Assembly: GCA_037783415.1 (NCBI GenBank)
Contig: JAZGTN010000064.1
Coordinates: 2,529,001 to 2,593,000, forward strand
Source: Leptasterias polaris
Lineage: Eukaryota > Echinodermata > Asteroidea > Forcipulatida > Asteriidae
Length of the DNA: 64,000 nucleotides
Direction: 5' to 3'
The number at the start of each line of letters is the position of its first letter. Positions within the stretch are counted from its first letter, which is position 1. Below the pieces are notes generated by a model. That model was given only the letters and a program-made list of their open reading frames with translations, searched no databases and was not told where the DNA came from. The position numbers were made by a program, and so were the translations under genes. This document shows positions 35,001 through 50,000 of this stretch, in pieces.

Positions 35001-38000
35001 AAGACACCCTGCATCTGAGTGATTATTATGCACTTCGATAAAAACGAGGTTGTGCCTAGAACTATATTTTAAATTCTTACTTCCGCTGGAAAACTAATAA
35101 ACCAATGCGTAACAAAGGGGGTGGGAATGGCGCAATCCAGTTTCGGTCAATCTGGTACAGTACATTGTATAACTGTATGCATGGATGTACGTGCACACAA
35201 CGCACGTGTTCGGCATCGCCGTGTGATTAATACTTGAGTGTACAGTATGGACGCCGATCGAAGTGTCAGATTAATACATCGTTTCTGTTAGTTTTACTTT
35301 TATTAGGGGAGAATAATGGGAATTTAATGGCCTGTGATCTTTGTATAAGAGAAACAAACGATGAATTGAAGTGGAACTGGAAAATTCTACGATAGGCTTT
35401 CGTTTGTCCGTTTACTGGGCAACCAAAGATGGAACCTTTCGCATTATAATTTTTTATTGTCAAGTTATTTGCATGCCGAGTAAGTTACTAATAATTTAGG
35501 AACATTATTCAACAGTGCTTTTCATAGAAATTAATATAATTATGTTATTGTAATAGAAATGAGTCAAAATGGGCTCACCGCCCGTAGGGAAACCCTTGGC
35601 AATTTTTTTTTAAAGATTTTTTTTAAAAGATTTATTTTTAAAGATTTTTTTAATAGATTTTTTAAATAGATTTTTTGCCCATTGAGTGGCATCTATGATC
35701 TAGGCAATTGGAACATACAGTGCCAACAGTCGAACTGGTTATTATTTTTTTTTGACTCACTGTAGTTGGGCTTCTGGGTTATGCCGCCGTGCACGGGCTT
35801 CTGGTTTTAATGCCGCTGCGCTAATGTGGTACTCAAACAAAAATTACAAGGTTGGCAGGTCTGCAGTTGGTAGAGCGCCGGCACGTTAAACCGGAGGTCG
35901 ATGGTTCAAATCCCGCTCTGGTAAATTTTTCTTTGTTCAACCCAAAATCATTTAAACAAATTTACCCAGTCAGTTTCCCTTGTGGTTTATTATTTGCTAA
36001 TAATAATAATAGTAATAGTAATAATAATACTAAGTAGTCCCCGTGGTGGTTAGAGCACTTAGCACACTTCCCAAAGCACTGGGAAAACATCTTAAAGAAA
36101 TAGGGCCAACTGTGAGGGTAGATCTGTTATAGAAGGCGGTGCTTTTTGGTAACAGCAAGGATCCTGAGAAAGACCCTTGAGATCTAAGGCTACGGGACGT
36201 ATCCCGACTCAAGGAGTTACTGGCACATAGGAAAATGTGATCAATCTTGTGCATGCTGTGATAAAGCGAAATAATAGTAATAATAATAGAAACAATAGTG
36301 TACATTTATAATGCGTCATCTCTATAATAAATGGCACTCCCGGGTGCCTAAATATCAAATTAAGTGGCGATTGTTAAGAACAATTTTATGGGGTGAAGCA
36401 ACCTGTATATGACCTCCTCAAAGAGATACAAGGAGAGGTTGTACATATTGCTGCCAGACCTTGCCAGAAACACTGGGGTCAGCTCCTTTTCTTAAAGGTA
36501 CTATACAGGATTGGTAGAGCTGACAAAATAGTTGCCGACGGTGCTCATGTTTTGTGTGATCAACCACATACATGTACATGAAATAACAAACCTGTGAAAG
36601 TTTGGCCTTTAATCCGTTGTGTGAGTCCGGACCGCATCATTGTGCTGAAGTACGGGAGCAATCTGACACAAGTGAATATGTGCACTGTACCAACGGATTA
36701 GTCAACGAGCAAGTGCTGGAATACTTACCCAATCCAATTAGAAAGTTCCTGCTGTTCCAACTTTTGAGATGCTCCTTTACAGCCAAAAAGTCCCCCCCCC
36801 CCCTTCTTTAACAGTGTCCTCCACTTCCATTTCACAAGTTAACTATAAGAAATCCTTCCAGATTACAAAACAAATTAATGACTGGTCTCAGCGGAAAAAC
36901 AAGGCAACACAGTAAAACATTTCTGTCTCTTGAATTTTTCACTCATCACCAATGTGAAGTAAATGTAATTTTTTCCCCCCAGCAATGTGTTCCTTTTGCA
37001 TCTGTATCTGAATGTGTCTTTGGTTCAGCTTGTAAGAGGCCATTATTCAAGATTGCAAACTCAGAGTGATGAACGTGACATTGCATGACGCTAAACTGCT
37101 TGTCCACCTTCTTAAAGATGGATTTCCTTGTTTGTTCCTCCTGTCTAGAGTTGAGAAGGAGAAAGAGGCCCTGAAGGGAGAGCTTCAGCGCATGAAGCAG
37201 CAGGCGACTGAAAGCAAGTCCTACATTGAGGCCCAGGAAGCAGAGGAACGTAAACTCCTCAAGATCATCTCTGAGGCAGATGCGGAGCGTCTCCGCCAAA
37301 AGAAGGAACTCGATCAGGTAGGTGTTTGTGTCATCCCTTGAAACCCGAAACCGGTTCAGTTGGCTAGCATTAATTAAATCGTAAATCGATAGATGGAGCG
37401 CGGCATGATTTGTTGATGTGGTAAACAATCAGAGGACACTTAATAGTTAGTTCCTTTTGCATTACGGCTTGGATTTTAAACTGTGGAAGGACACATGATA
37501 TATTGAGGATCAAGAGGGATCCCCCTTGCCTATTGGAAAATCGTAATGTGAAACTCATTGATGTGACTTGGGATGCTGAAGTGAGAAATGTTCTGTTCTA
37601 ACATTAAATTTGTAACACAGAGGAACATGATCAATTGGTGTGTGTGAAAATCCTGTATTTTTCCATGGGTACATTTGAATGATTACATATTTCAGCACTT
37701 GGGGGCACTACTAAACAGTGAATTTTTGCTACGGCTTTATATTGTTGAAAAAAAATATTGATCGCATGCTTTTGTCCTTCAAGCCTTAATTAGGTTACAT
37801 TGTGACTTGAATGTGAGCAAAATAAGATGATTCAACAGATTTCGTCGCCAGTGTGTCATCCCTAGTAGTGTAGCGTACAAACCCTTCGACCTGTCCCTAA
37901 CAGATTTCTGAATTGTAGATTCTGTGGATGTTAATAAAGTACTTGGCTATTCCGCATCAAATGATTAATTAGTCACTCATTCCATGATGAGGACTGGGCA

Positions 38001-41000
38001 GTGAAAGATCAAATGGCATGACTGCGAGCCTTAAGAGCAACCCAAAACTCGCCAATTGTGTAATTGGAAGCCTTCGCTGACCACTAGGCTGGCTTCATCA
38101 TTTATAGGCCGGCTTCATCATTTATAGGCCATAGATTGCCTCAGATATGCCGGGGGGGGGGGGGGGTGGGGGTTGTGCAGGACGCTGGTCTTCTTGGCAG
38201 AATTTTAAATAGGACATACGGCTCCAGTGTGGCCACCAGCAAAGAGATTAACATACTTTCAAATGATCAAATGATGGTGAAACTATTAAGTGCAGGCTTG
38301 CAGCGGTTACAGTATTGATGGAATTGAGCCGCGGTAGGATCTGTTCAAAAGTTAGCCACAATGTTTTCAAAAAATACAAAAGCAGCAGCTTTTGAGCATT
38401 GAGCTACGGTACAGTGTTTGTGTTAATGTGAATTATTTTTATTCATAACATTCAATTGGGAAGTCTAATTAAAGAATGTTGATGAAGTTACCTTGTGTAG
38501 GTATAAAGTCAGTCAGTACGTTATGTTTTCAAGCTTAACAGAAATGAAAGATCCATTGCACTTACTATAAAAGGTCTGTAACATATACACTCAGGTGTTA
38601 CTTCAGTTCCATCAACAGAAATGTCAGTTTTTTGGTAAATTATCGGTAATGCACATAATCTGAGCAAAGTAAAAGCTCTTAATGTTAATTATAACAATAA
38701 TAGCTTCGTGTATTGGTGGTAGTCATGTCAACCTGAAGAAGATTTTCAATGGGCCATCATAAACAAATCTGAGACAAAAATGACATACAAAATTACACAG
38801 ACAAAAGCAACCTCAAGATAATTGATACTTGAATCTGATATTAGAGGGAGCTTATTACGTTTGGTAATTACTCTTAAAATTAATTGCAATAAAACTTACT
38901 TGGTTGGAAGTACAATAGATTTTGAAAGTATGAAGCATTTTGAGAACCATTTCATTTCAAAGTAATGTGGTTATGGAAAAAGATACAATTTTTCCCCCCA
39001 AAAATTTGGATCCTAAAAAGGTCACTGTCAGATACGGTTCTCAGATTTGTGTATTCCAATAACGGATTATTCTTCCTGCGTGGACACAACCGCTCCGGAT
39101 TTTCGGCGATATCTCAAAAACGCTACCACCTTTTAGAAATTTGTTTTTTCACAGGTTAGCTGTATTGTACATCTCTACATTTATATAGGATTAAAATAAT
39201 TGAATTATTAAAAAATTAAAGGTATGCTTTGCCTTTAAGCACTAGGCTTATCCAGACAATTTTTGTGTGTGTGTATACACAATGCATTAAACACAAACAC
39301 TCAGGAGACTAAAAAATACATGTAGACGGACGGTGAGGGGAGTTGTCTGGGTTGAATGAAGAGACGTACAGACCTTGCACATTGCTCCCGGTCATTGCCT
39401 TAAGTCCGTCTTTTTAATAGTACCTAATAGAATGCCCATTTTGGTCATAGACATATCCTTTCGGTGAAATGTTTAAAGTGCCTTACCCCTTGCCCTTACA
39501 CGATTAGGCCGGGACAATCGTGATTTTTCTCAGAACCATTGTCCCTTGTTTCTCCTGGGTATCGTATTTTACATACGCTTTTGAATGACAGTCATTTGCT
39601 AATCGATGTTTAGCATCATGCACTATTCACTATTGTTTAGCTTTGTACCATCACATGGCGAAGGTCCAATCAATAATTCATGGGGTTTGGGGATAATGAC
39701 AAAACAAACACAAAAGAGTATTTTTTTTATCCCCCGTAGCAGTTAGTTTGTATTAATAATTCACTTGGTTAGACTTGCATCATCTTTAGTGTACACAACA
39801 AAAGAAACACATGAAAGGGTACCACAACTTGCATCATTCACTATAGCATTTTTTCCAATAATTGTGATTTTTTTTTCAAGTACCAGAAACCACCCAAAAG
39901 TGTTACAACATGTAAATGGACATGCAGGCTTATACTAGATATAATTTGAGTTCGTATTTTTATTTTTTTTAAAATGCCCTCGCTCAAATTGTCATCTGAA
40001 ATAGATGAAGAGTACATTTTTCGTCTTGAAATATGACAGTTATTATAAAATCAATTGTACTAATCAATTCAAATTATTGTCGGTATAAGCCGGTGGGTGG
40101 TTTCAGGTACTGAACAAAAAAGTTACAACCACTGGGGAAAACTTCTAACGTGACGGTAGAAAAGTGGTAGGGCTACTCTTTATTCTTCTTCTTGTCACAT
40201 CAGTTGTTCCATAGATTGGAAGAGCTCGTGTCTGCAGCACCTTTTTATTTGATATCTATGCTTTTTATTGCAGCCTGTGTCACTTTTTCGCTATTTTGTG
40301 TTCGCACAACGTGCATCTACTCTAAACGTTTGTGAGACACTTGTTAAACTTTGTGAGAGCACAACTTGCATATCATATGTACAGGCAAGAGGAAACTCTG
40401 TCATTCATTTACATGTAATCCGAACAGAAGCTGAATAACTGAGTGTAATTCTACGTTTTATTTTGTATAAAGCCCCTAACTACTAAGTTATCTGAATCTT
40501 ACTCGGGTTGCTTCTGTGCGTGTGTACATGCCGGACCATAAAATCTGAAGGACGTTTTAGAATGTCTTCGATTGTATCTCGGGTGTTATACAACTACACT
40601 GTTCTGTTCCTTAGTACATTCCTTAGTACAATGTACATGTACTTTTACATTCACTCTTCTCAGGAAACGTAATATCAATTGGTCAGCCATCCCCCTAGGA
40701 CAGTACGGAACTATTGTCTTCTGTCAATGAGATGTGTTACAATGCAATGGATGCGTTGTGTGTTTACGGCCTCGGGTCTGATACCTTGTTCTTGTAAGGG
40801 CAAGGTACCCGGTAGTTGTTTTTTGTCGTTGAGGGCACCTCTATATTTCAATATGACCACATAACAATTTATGGTACAGTTACCTTACACTTTTCAGCAA
40901 GACACGGCATGACTGTTGTCGCCACCAAAATATGAAATTAAGCATAAAAGTGATTTTCCATTACATAGTGTAATTAGCCATTCAGTCTGACAGCTGCACG

Positions 41001-44000
41001 TGCACAGGATTGGTTTATGTGACGCGTGTGCTAACTTGAATTCAAACTATTCAGCTTTTCAGAAATGAGAAATTTCAAACTTTTATCTGAATTCTGACTT
41101 TAAAAAAATGTTTACGTGGTTAAAAAAAAAAAAAAAAAATGTTCTATTAAGATATAAAGACAGCATACTCTTTGTTGTAATTCGCCAGAGCTGATTAAAA
41201 CCTATAACTCTAGGGGTTGTCAAAGGTGGAAATGCTATCATTTCAACATACCTCATAAAATGGTGATCCCCATTTCAGACAATCTGTCAGCGATGACTCT
41301 CGTCCCTGCAATTATCTTTCCAGCAACTCGTCAGTTCAAACATTAAAATCAATGCTGTTAGAAAAAATAATGAAAGTAAAAAAAAAAAAATCCTTTGAGT
41401 GGTAAAATGCAATACATAATTTCATGAATGTGACATACATGTAGGGCACACGTACAAAATGAAGTTTTATAAATGTATTGAAGTACAATTATGGGAACAA
41501 CCCATTTTTCTGTGGTTGGGTTCCTTCTGCTCAATCATTTTCCCAGAACAGATTTGAAACACACAATTTGTACAAACAGACACAGTCTCCTCCATGTTCA
41601 TTGTAAGTATCACAATTTCCAGGTGGGGTCTGATGAACAACAATCAGGTAGAATCAAATCATAATGAAAATATTTCTGATTGGATGGATCGTATACTCGC
41701 GTAGTGTATTGTATGAAAATGGAACGTTGCTGATTCTCTTGGGTGCGTGGTATCGTAGTCGTCAAACTGCACCTGCATGAAACCTGAGAATGTCAAAACA
41801 TCGTTCTGAAACTTTGTATACCGTATGTAGCAAGGCAGCCAGAGTTATAAAACTGGCATTGGTGCTAAACCAGTATAACTGCTTCGCAAAACTTGATGGG
41901 AATCACATGCCCAGCATTACACCATACAGCTTTGTTGTTGGTAAACTTTTTTATTATATTTTTTTTTCTCAAAAGTTTTTGTTGCTGATTCATTAGACAT
42001 TACGTTTCTTACACATTGTCAATGGTAACACGGATACCACTTGTCTTCTGTTGCCCTTGTCTTTGCCTCAGTGCCTTTTCAAAAGTTTCCCGTAGACTTT
42101 AAGATCTCCCAATGGAAGTGCCCTTTGCAATTCAATGATCAAGGCCCTACCCTCTCAAACAATAAATTGCAGGCCTGAAAATCTGCACTGGAGTTTCCTT
42201 TACAACAATTCTTCTTGGCATTACTCTTTAGCTAAAAGTATGGGTGTTTTCTTTGTCTTGGCCCCTTGCGTTGACGTCACACGCGGTTACTGTCTGCTCA
42301 CACGGTCTGCCATTTTGGGAGTCAATATTGTATGTAAATATATGGTGAGCATGTTAACGTGCGCCTGTTATAACATACAGGGAAACAGACTCCCAAATGG
42401 CGCAACCAAGATTTATTGTGGCGATGACGTCAGGTGAATGAGGTCAATACATTTCTTGTCTGTGTCCCTCAGGGACGCGAGTCAACAGAATACTATTGAG
42501 TCGTATACCTAAGGAGAGGGGCTCTGCAGTATGAACTCTGTTAAAACCCGAAAACACTGTGTTTTCATCTCAGCATCCTGTGATATTATGAAAAAATAAG
42601 TAAAAGGACAAATAAGGAGTTCAAAATTCCAGACCATTTAGTAGACAAAATTTAGGGTTAAATGCAAAAAATAGTTACAGGCCTGAGGTTTTGAGCAAAG
42701 GCTAGAGACGATACAACACACATAAACAGGTATACTGATAACAAAAGCAGTGGAAATAAATGAAAAGAGAGTATTAAGAGAGAGGGGGAGACAGAAGGCA
42801 CACATAAAAAGCAAGAGTGCAATGAACAGGAAGACAAAGGTTGGGGGGGGGGGTGTTAGAGGAAAGAGGCTCGTTTGAGCACAAGAGGCTGGAAACACAA
42901 CGGACAGAATCAAAGGTGAGAGCAAGAAAAAGGATGGTTAGTGAATGAGACAGACTGAAAAGGGGGATATTTGTTGAAAAGGGAGAAGACCAAAAACTGT
43001 CGGTCAATCACTTAGGGTTAAATGGGTGCCTTATCCATAGTTTAAGGTTTTTCAGTTTTCTGAACCAACTGACAACTCTCAGCCTCAAACCGATGGTATC
43101 TGCAAAGTTTGTCCTGCCAAAAAAGACTGGATTTACATGTCACACCATTTATTTTAACCTGGTCAAACGATCCAATAACAAAACATCAGTATGCGAAGCT
43201 GTAAATCCTCGGCTGTTAAGTTCATGACTGCTCCATTAATTTACCTGCTTTCCCCAGAATGTGGTGCCCCCTTTAGACTTGATTCCAATAAGTTATTCAC
43301 CTGCAGTGATCGGGTATTATTAACATCAGCAGTGCAAACAGTCCTCTCCATCAAGTCTGTCATGTCCGTTGTTATTCTCCATTTAGTATGCAGCATGTAA
43401 ATCTCTTAAGTACTTGTACGTAAAAAAAAAAAAAAAAAAAATCGGTATGAAAATAAGACTAGATGACAATAGTGCCGGGTTGCACAAACAACTTCACAAA
43501 TTACATGAATTATGGACTACGCACTATTTGTATTTCGCCCACTTCTCCGAATACAGCGAAACTGAAATGTTGGCAAGCTGTATTTCAGTTTGCCATGAGG
43601 GAGTGGAGCTGTACAGTATAGGAACAAGAGTTTGGGTTTGCTGTACAAACAGACCTAAAAAACACAAACTTTATTACATGGATTTGGATTCCATGAAAAT
43701 ACATCCAGGTTGCAAACGTGCATAAAGTCAAATCATGTTTGCTTTGCGTTGATTCGTTCGAGTCTTTTATAAAATAGTGTTATGCTTCAAATCAGTCAAA
43801 CTCTAATTCTCTAGGCTTGATACAAGTCGCAATCAGCATGCTCGTCAAATGATCAGGAATAAGATATCAGTTTAAGCACAAACTGTACGCTGGCGATGGG
43901 GACCAATGTTTTGCCAGCTATATCAACGCCACTGCAAAATCAAATCACTTTCCCTACTTACGTCCATAACTAATATCGAACTCAGAATATCCACTTACTT

Positions 44001-47000
44001 TTTAGGAGCACAAACAATGTATGACATCATTTCATATGGTGGTTCTCCTTTAGTTTAAGCCCGCTGGTACTTGTGGCGCTTCGTCGGATAGAGAGAAGGG
44101 GGAGTGGACAGGGCAAACACACATGTTGGACAATCCCCATGCCGCACTAAAGTCTTCGAACGTGCTGTCACGTTTGTTTGGTCAGGCACCCTGATCTTTA
44201 CTTAGATGCTACTTGTTCCATCTCAGCAACGATCATCATTCAACAGAAATCCGCTTCCTCGTTTGATCGGAATAAGCTCAGCTGGTCCTAAATTGAATAT
44301 AGTGATCCATATGTCATGGGAAACGGTTGTCTGCGTCAATAAACCCAGGGGTAAAAACTAACTTTTAATTCCTAGACATGGGCAAATATTTGATATCTAG
44401 CTGTCGGCATTGTTTGCACTTAGGTGACAAATTGTTGCGAAATTGAAAACTACAGCCACCCACCCCGCAAAGAATGGGGACGCTAATAACAAATTGAGGA
44501 AACATTGATTTAGTGTACAGTGTGCTTCCTGTAGGTAATGAAAGTTGGAAATTGAGATTGGAAATGAAATGTATACGTCATGTATAGAGGGGGAAAATTA
44601 TTGCACGATAATGAAACGATGTCACGATCAACTTACTGCGAGATTCATGGATTATTTGTTGTGGATAAAATCGCATTTATACAGTCAAATGATGACCCAT
44701 GGTTTGGATACATGTGTACATACATATGTACAGATTCAGATGCACTGTGTGATATATCCTGTATGTTAAAGAACAACAACAATAATACACATTTTGAATT
44801 TCAAAATCCTGTGAAAAAAAACCGTTTTTGTCAAGAAATGCTACTTAGATTTTCTTGAAAATAAAACATAATAAAACTTACTGATTTATTTCATCCCCCA
44901 AAAGAATCAAAATTAACACACAGTGATGTTAAATTAACACCTATTGTGTTGGCAGAAACTAGTTAAAGGCACTGGACACCTTTGGTAATTGTCAAAGACC
45001 AGTATTCTCACTTGGTGTATCCCAACATATGCAACAAATAACAAACCTGTGAAAATTTGGGCTCAATTGGTCATCGAAGTTGCAAGAAAATAATAAAAGA
45101 AAAAACACCCTTGTTGCACAAATTTGTGTGCTTTCAGATGCCTGAAAAAGGCTTCAGGCCTGAAATCTTTTTCAGATTCAAATATTTTAGTGAGAAATTA
45201 CCTCTTTCTCAAAAACTACGTTACTTCAGAGGGAGTCGTTTCTCACAATGTTAACAGTTCTCCGTTACTCGTTACCAAGTAAGTTTTTATGCTAGTATAT
45301 ATTTTGAGTAATTACCAAACGTGTCCAGTGCCTCTAGACTGTTGTGTTATTTTAACACCCGATGATGTAAATCTTGATTCTTTTTGATGGGTATCTGAAT
45401 GTGACAACACCCTGGTGTCAATTTTAACACCCCAGTTTTTGCAGAGTACAGCATACACCATTACGTAGTTGGCACAATATTTCTTTTGTATTTTTCATAC
45501 GTGCACCATATCATCCCCGATCATCTGACTGCAATCACCGCTCCTGGAGTGGCTTATAGTTAGTGAGTTCAGCTGAATGGCTGCTACGTAAGATATTAGA
45601 TGTTTGAAGTAGATTGGCAGATATTTTTTTCTCTTTACACATCAGGCAGTATAAACTAGAAATCGAAGCACTTAATAATGACGTCATCAGTTTTTGAGAG
45701 AAGCATGTGACTCGTGGATCATAATATATACAATTAGCTATTTTTTTTGCTGCGAAAATTCAGTGAATCTAGTTTTCCCGGCCGAAAATGTTTTCAGAAT
45801 TCATTTGAACTAGGGTTTCGTTTAAGCTACTAGTGCATTCAATTCGTTTTTGGGCACACACATGATTTCGTTCTTTTATTCAAGTTTGTTTCAATCATTC
45901 TATTTGATTTATAGTAATCCAAAACTATATTTTACAATTCTTCAGTTGAATTTCTTCTATCCTATGTACATTTGATGAAATTGAATGGCTGACCAACCTC
46001 TTGCTCTTGGCTTTTGTGAAATTTGAATGACCATAATTGACCAGTGAATAAAATGATAAAATCATCTTACTCCTTTTGACTGTTGTGATGCTGACGCGAC
46101 GGAGCGTTAATTTTCAGCCAAAATTGAATGAGACGGGTTTTAAATTGAAAGAACTTTTTTGAAATTGGCCGGAATAAGAAAGTCTTTAACTTATTGTTCA
46201 ACATAATTGAAGTTAGTAAAACAGCGAATACGAACATAATAGTTCCATCGGTTTGGGTGTAGAAGATGAAAAAGCCCTGTCGCCGCTGGCCTTGAATTTC
46301 ATCTTTGAGAGGGTCGCAAGGCCATTTTCATTTTGCAAATGGCACTTCCATTAAAAAATCTTAAAGTCAATGAGAAACGTTTGTAGAGGCACCAATGTCA
46401 AGACCAGGGCAACGGAGGCTGTGACCTCCGCGGCCTCCGTATAATACACCGATCCATTAAGCCACGCCCATTTCTCATTGACCAATCACAACTGCGAAAT
46501 CTGATCACCATTTGAGCCGTTTGGTGATCTTTGCTCTAATGGTGATCGGGTTTCGCGGCTGTGATTGGTCAACTCGTAAGGAGGCGGGGCTTAATGGATC
46601 GATCTATTCCTTCGCCGTACGAAGAAGTACTTGGCTTTGGTGTTGAAAGAAGCAGTTTGATAGAAGATCTGCAGTTTACGTTTTTTACAGGACATAAACA
46701 TATGAATGTGTGTGCGATAAAAATAACAAAAAACACAACTCTCTGATTGAAGGGAAATATTTATAAGACAACATCTCATCTGAACTTGTGGTTATTTATT
46801 ATTTTCCTAGGTATCATTCTTGTCACAAATCCTTCAAGAGAAGGTGTTTAGTTTCTAATTCGAAGTCCGGGAATTCCAGCGGCATTTCTCCACAAAGAGT
46901 TGAAAGCCCTGTTTCATTTGAATAGTTTGATTGCCCGTATCTGCTGTTTGAATACGGTCCTATTTCTGTGTATAATACATGCATCTGCATGAACCTGCAC

Positions 47001-50000
47001 AAGGGCAAGTGGTACAATGTAGTCAGTCCTTTATTGCCGCCAAGTTCTGGATTGACAAATTGCAAAGTTTTACTCTCAAGAAAAATATCTGAATATTTGT
47101 ATCAGAATGATGTTGACATTGCAAATTTAATGAATATCTGATCGGAAATTGGCACGATTGTAATGGCAGTTGCCATTGGGAATGCTGAAGGGAGATTCTT
47201 TCCAAGAAAAAGTACCGAATCGCTAATTACGGTATGCGTTAAAAAAAAGTAGAGGGAAAAAAAGATTAATCACTCTCTCGATATAATTAGTAACATATAT
47301 TGGCAGAATAGGGAGTTCAACACAGTCATGGTTAAAAAGTTGGTAGAGTCCAAAACCCGATGTTTGATAACATATTTTGGGGTTATTTCACTATTTTCTC
47401 GTGACTCCGATGACTGATTGAACTTTCACGGGTTTGTCAGTTTTTGTATCATGTTGGGTCACAAGAAGTGCGAGTACACGGTCTTTGACAACTACCAATT
47501 CTGTCCGCGTGCTAAAAAAAAGGCGGTGGGGTGGAAGAAGAACAAGATTCCCTCCCCCCAAATTAGAGGGGGATCATAAGACAATAAGCTATTATTTGTT
47601 TTGAAAGTTCCTCAAAGGAAAAACGTGGCAGAACTGTAAGCTGGTTCACCTTTTAACTAAACTTTATTGGGGGAGTGGTAAAGCATGGTCAAGTGCACTG
47701 GACACAAGCTCTAGTGTTTCTGATCAGCAGAGTGAGGGTTCGAGTCCCGATCATGACACTATAGTCCTGTGTCTTTAAATGAGTCTTTTTGAGCAAGACA
47801 CTTTGCTTACGGTCCTTCGAATGAGACGTAAAGCCGTACGTCTCATGTGTTGTGTAATACACTTATAAAATAACACACACTTATCGCTATACGAGAAGGG
47901 GCTTGCCTTGTGTTTTCTTGTATGGTTGGCTGCAGATTGGGCCAGAGCAAGTAAACCGTCACATGGTGCTACAAATAGATGGGTATTGTATTTTAAACAT
48001 ACAGTATAGCTCAGCATTCATACCTTGTAGAAAAAATAATGAGCACTTTGAGATGCCCTCGAGTTGGGATAAAGAACTTAATAAAAACTGCTCTATGTTA
48101 TACACACATGTAGTAAGCATTCACACCATTTTCATTTGAACTGTACACAAAAGAATCTACATCAGCAGTTTCCCTTTTCCAAGCGTTGAACTTAACAAAC
48201 TGCTTTCACGTTCATGATCTGCCTCGTTTATTTCGCGCAATTATTACCGTACATGTATATAATTACCTCACTAATATCACAGTGCATCCATTACAGAATC
48301 AATCACTGTTTGGTGGACACTGGCGATAATGGCAAACATTTAGGAGTTTGTTCACGATAATTGTTTGTACGTTTTGCCTAGGGCCTATTAGAAGAAGAAC
48401 AGAAACGAAAACACAGGTAAATTGTCTCTGTCGTAACAACGATACTTATCACCGCCAACTCCACACTCAAATGGAATTTTAATGGCAGCTAATCTGTCTG
48501 CACTTTTGGCGGGAGTCATGCCAAAGTACTCCCACAGTTGAATTGAAACCATGCAGCATGACCCATCACAATTGCGGTATTAAATTGCAAGCTCCATCGT
48601 AGGAACTGGCGTTACACCTAGCTTAATCAAACGACAAAAATAAAGTCCATACTATGCCTTAAAGCAAAGTATACGTTTGCTTTTTGGAACTGTGCGATTG
48701 TTTTAATCCTATATAATTCAGAAATGTACAATAAAACTAACCTGTGAAAATTTCATTTCAAAAGATGGTAGTGTTTTTGAGATCGCTGAAAATCTGGAGT
48801 GGTTCTGGACACGCAGGAAGAATAATCCGTTATTAGAATACACAATCTGATAAACGCTTCATACAGAAACGTTTCTCACAGATTGGAAATGTTTTTGAAT
48901 CTCTCTGCCTAAAACCACATGCCTTTGAATGGAATTGCTCTCAAAATGTTATACATTTACCATCAGCTGCAGTGCTTCTTACGATGTAAGTTTTTATGGT
49001 CATTATTTTTTGGAGTAATTACCAAAGGTATATCCTCCTTAAAAAAGCCCAGTCTATCACTCAAATCTTTCGGATAGAAGTAAATCGTGATGTTTACATC
49101 AATACATCTTCATACAATCGATGTGTCGGTTCATTCGGTTATTATTATTCCCTCCTCCAAGAGAAATAAAAGAGAAATACAAAATAAAAATGAAAATGTA
49201 TCTTTACCATCCAACATTTTTTCTTTCATTTAAAGATTAATTTTTAAATTGATTAGCCTGCAAACAATAATCAGGGGTACTTTGGCACATCAGAACCGGC
49301 CGTCTGGGCACTCAGTCCTCGGCATACACATAGCAACTACAGGGGGCAGGAGAGTGTAATTGCCTTCATGTTCCTCACAGTTCAGTTGATGTTAAACATG
49401 ACGAGTATTCTCTGTCGAGCAATGGCTCGGAAGAGAAATAAATCCAGATTCTGCGCATTCAAGGGAATGATAATGTGCTCACTGTACGGCTCTTTCTTGA
49501 AAAATTTTTATCGCTGTAGACTTGTGTCTTCATCTAAATCGGGACAGTTAGAGGAATGCAAACTCTGAAGTCAGTGTTTCATGCATTAAATCTGTGTGCT
49601 CGCTCGGTACCACAGCAGTATAGTGAAAGGGTAATTCACCTCTCTAAATCAGGCAGTCTATTTTCCCGATTCTATAACAAGCTCGACGCACTGAAGTTTA
49701 TTTCTCGTGCCCAAATGAATTAGGTTGGTTTGAATGCCTCTCGGAAACTGCTGTATAAAACTGGCGATTAATATTCTGCCTGTGGGTGCAAAGTGCAATG
49801 TTCAAAATCAGTTGTATATTGGGGGAGGGGGGGGGGAAATATATATATATTTTTTTTTTTTGGAATTTGGTAAAAGATGTATTTCAAGATCAATTTTCAA
49901 GAAGTGCAACCCCAGTGACAAAGTTACTAAAACTACATTACCAAATTCAGATAAGTTCAGTGTGAAATTTGTGCTATCATTTTTGTTTATAGTATGAAAA

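Noticed and set aside
42638..43007. Minus-strand Leu/Phe/Ser-rich ORFs as a membrane protein
   Set aside because: They come from a purine-rich (GA-type) low-complexity stretch read on the other strand.
43414..43725. A 103-codon ORF as a gene
   Set aside because: It begins in a poly(A) run, has no recognisable domain and no splice or codon signature like the CFAP58 exons.
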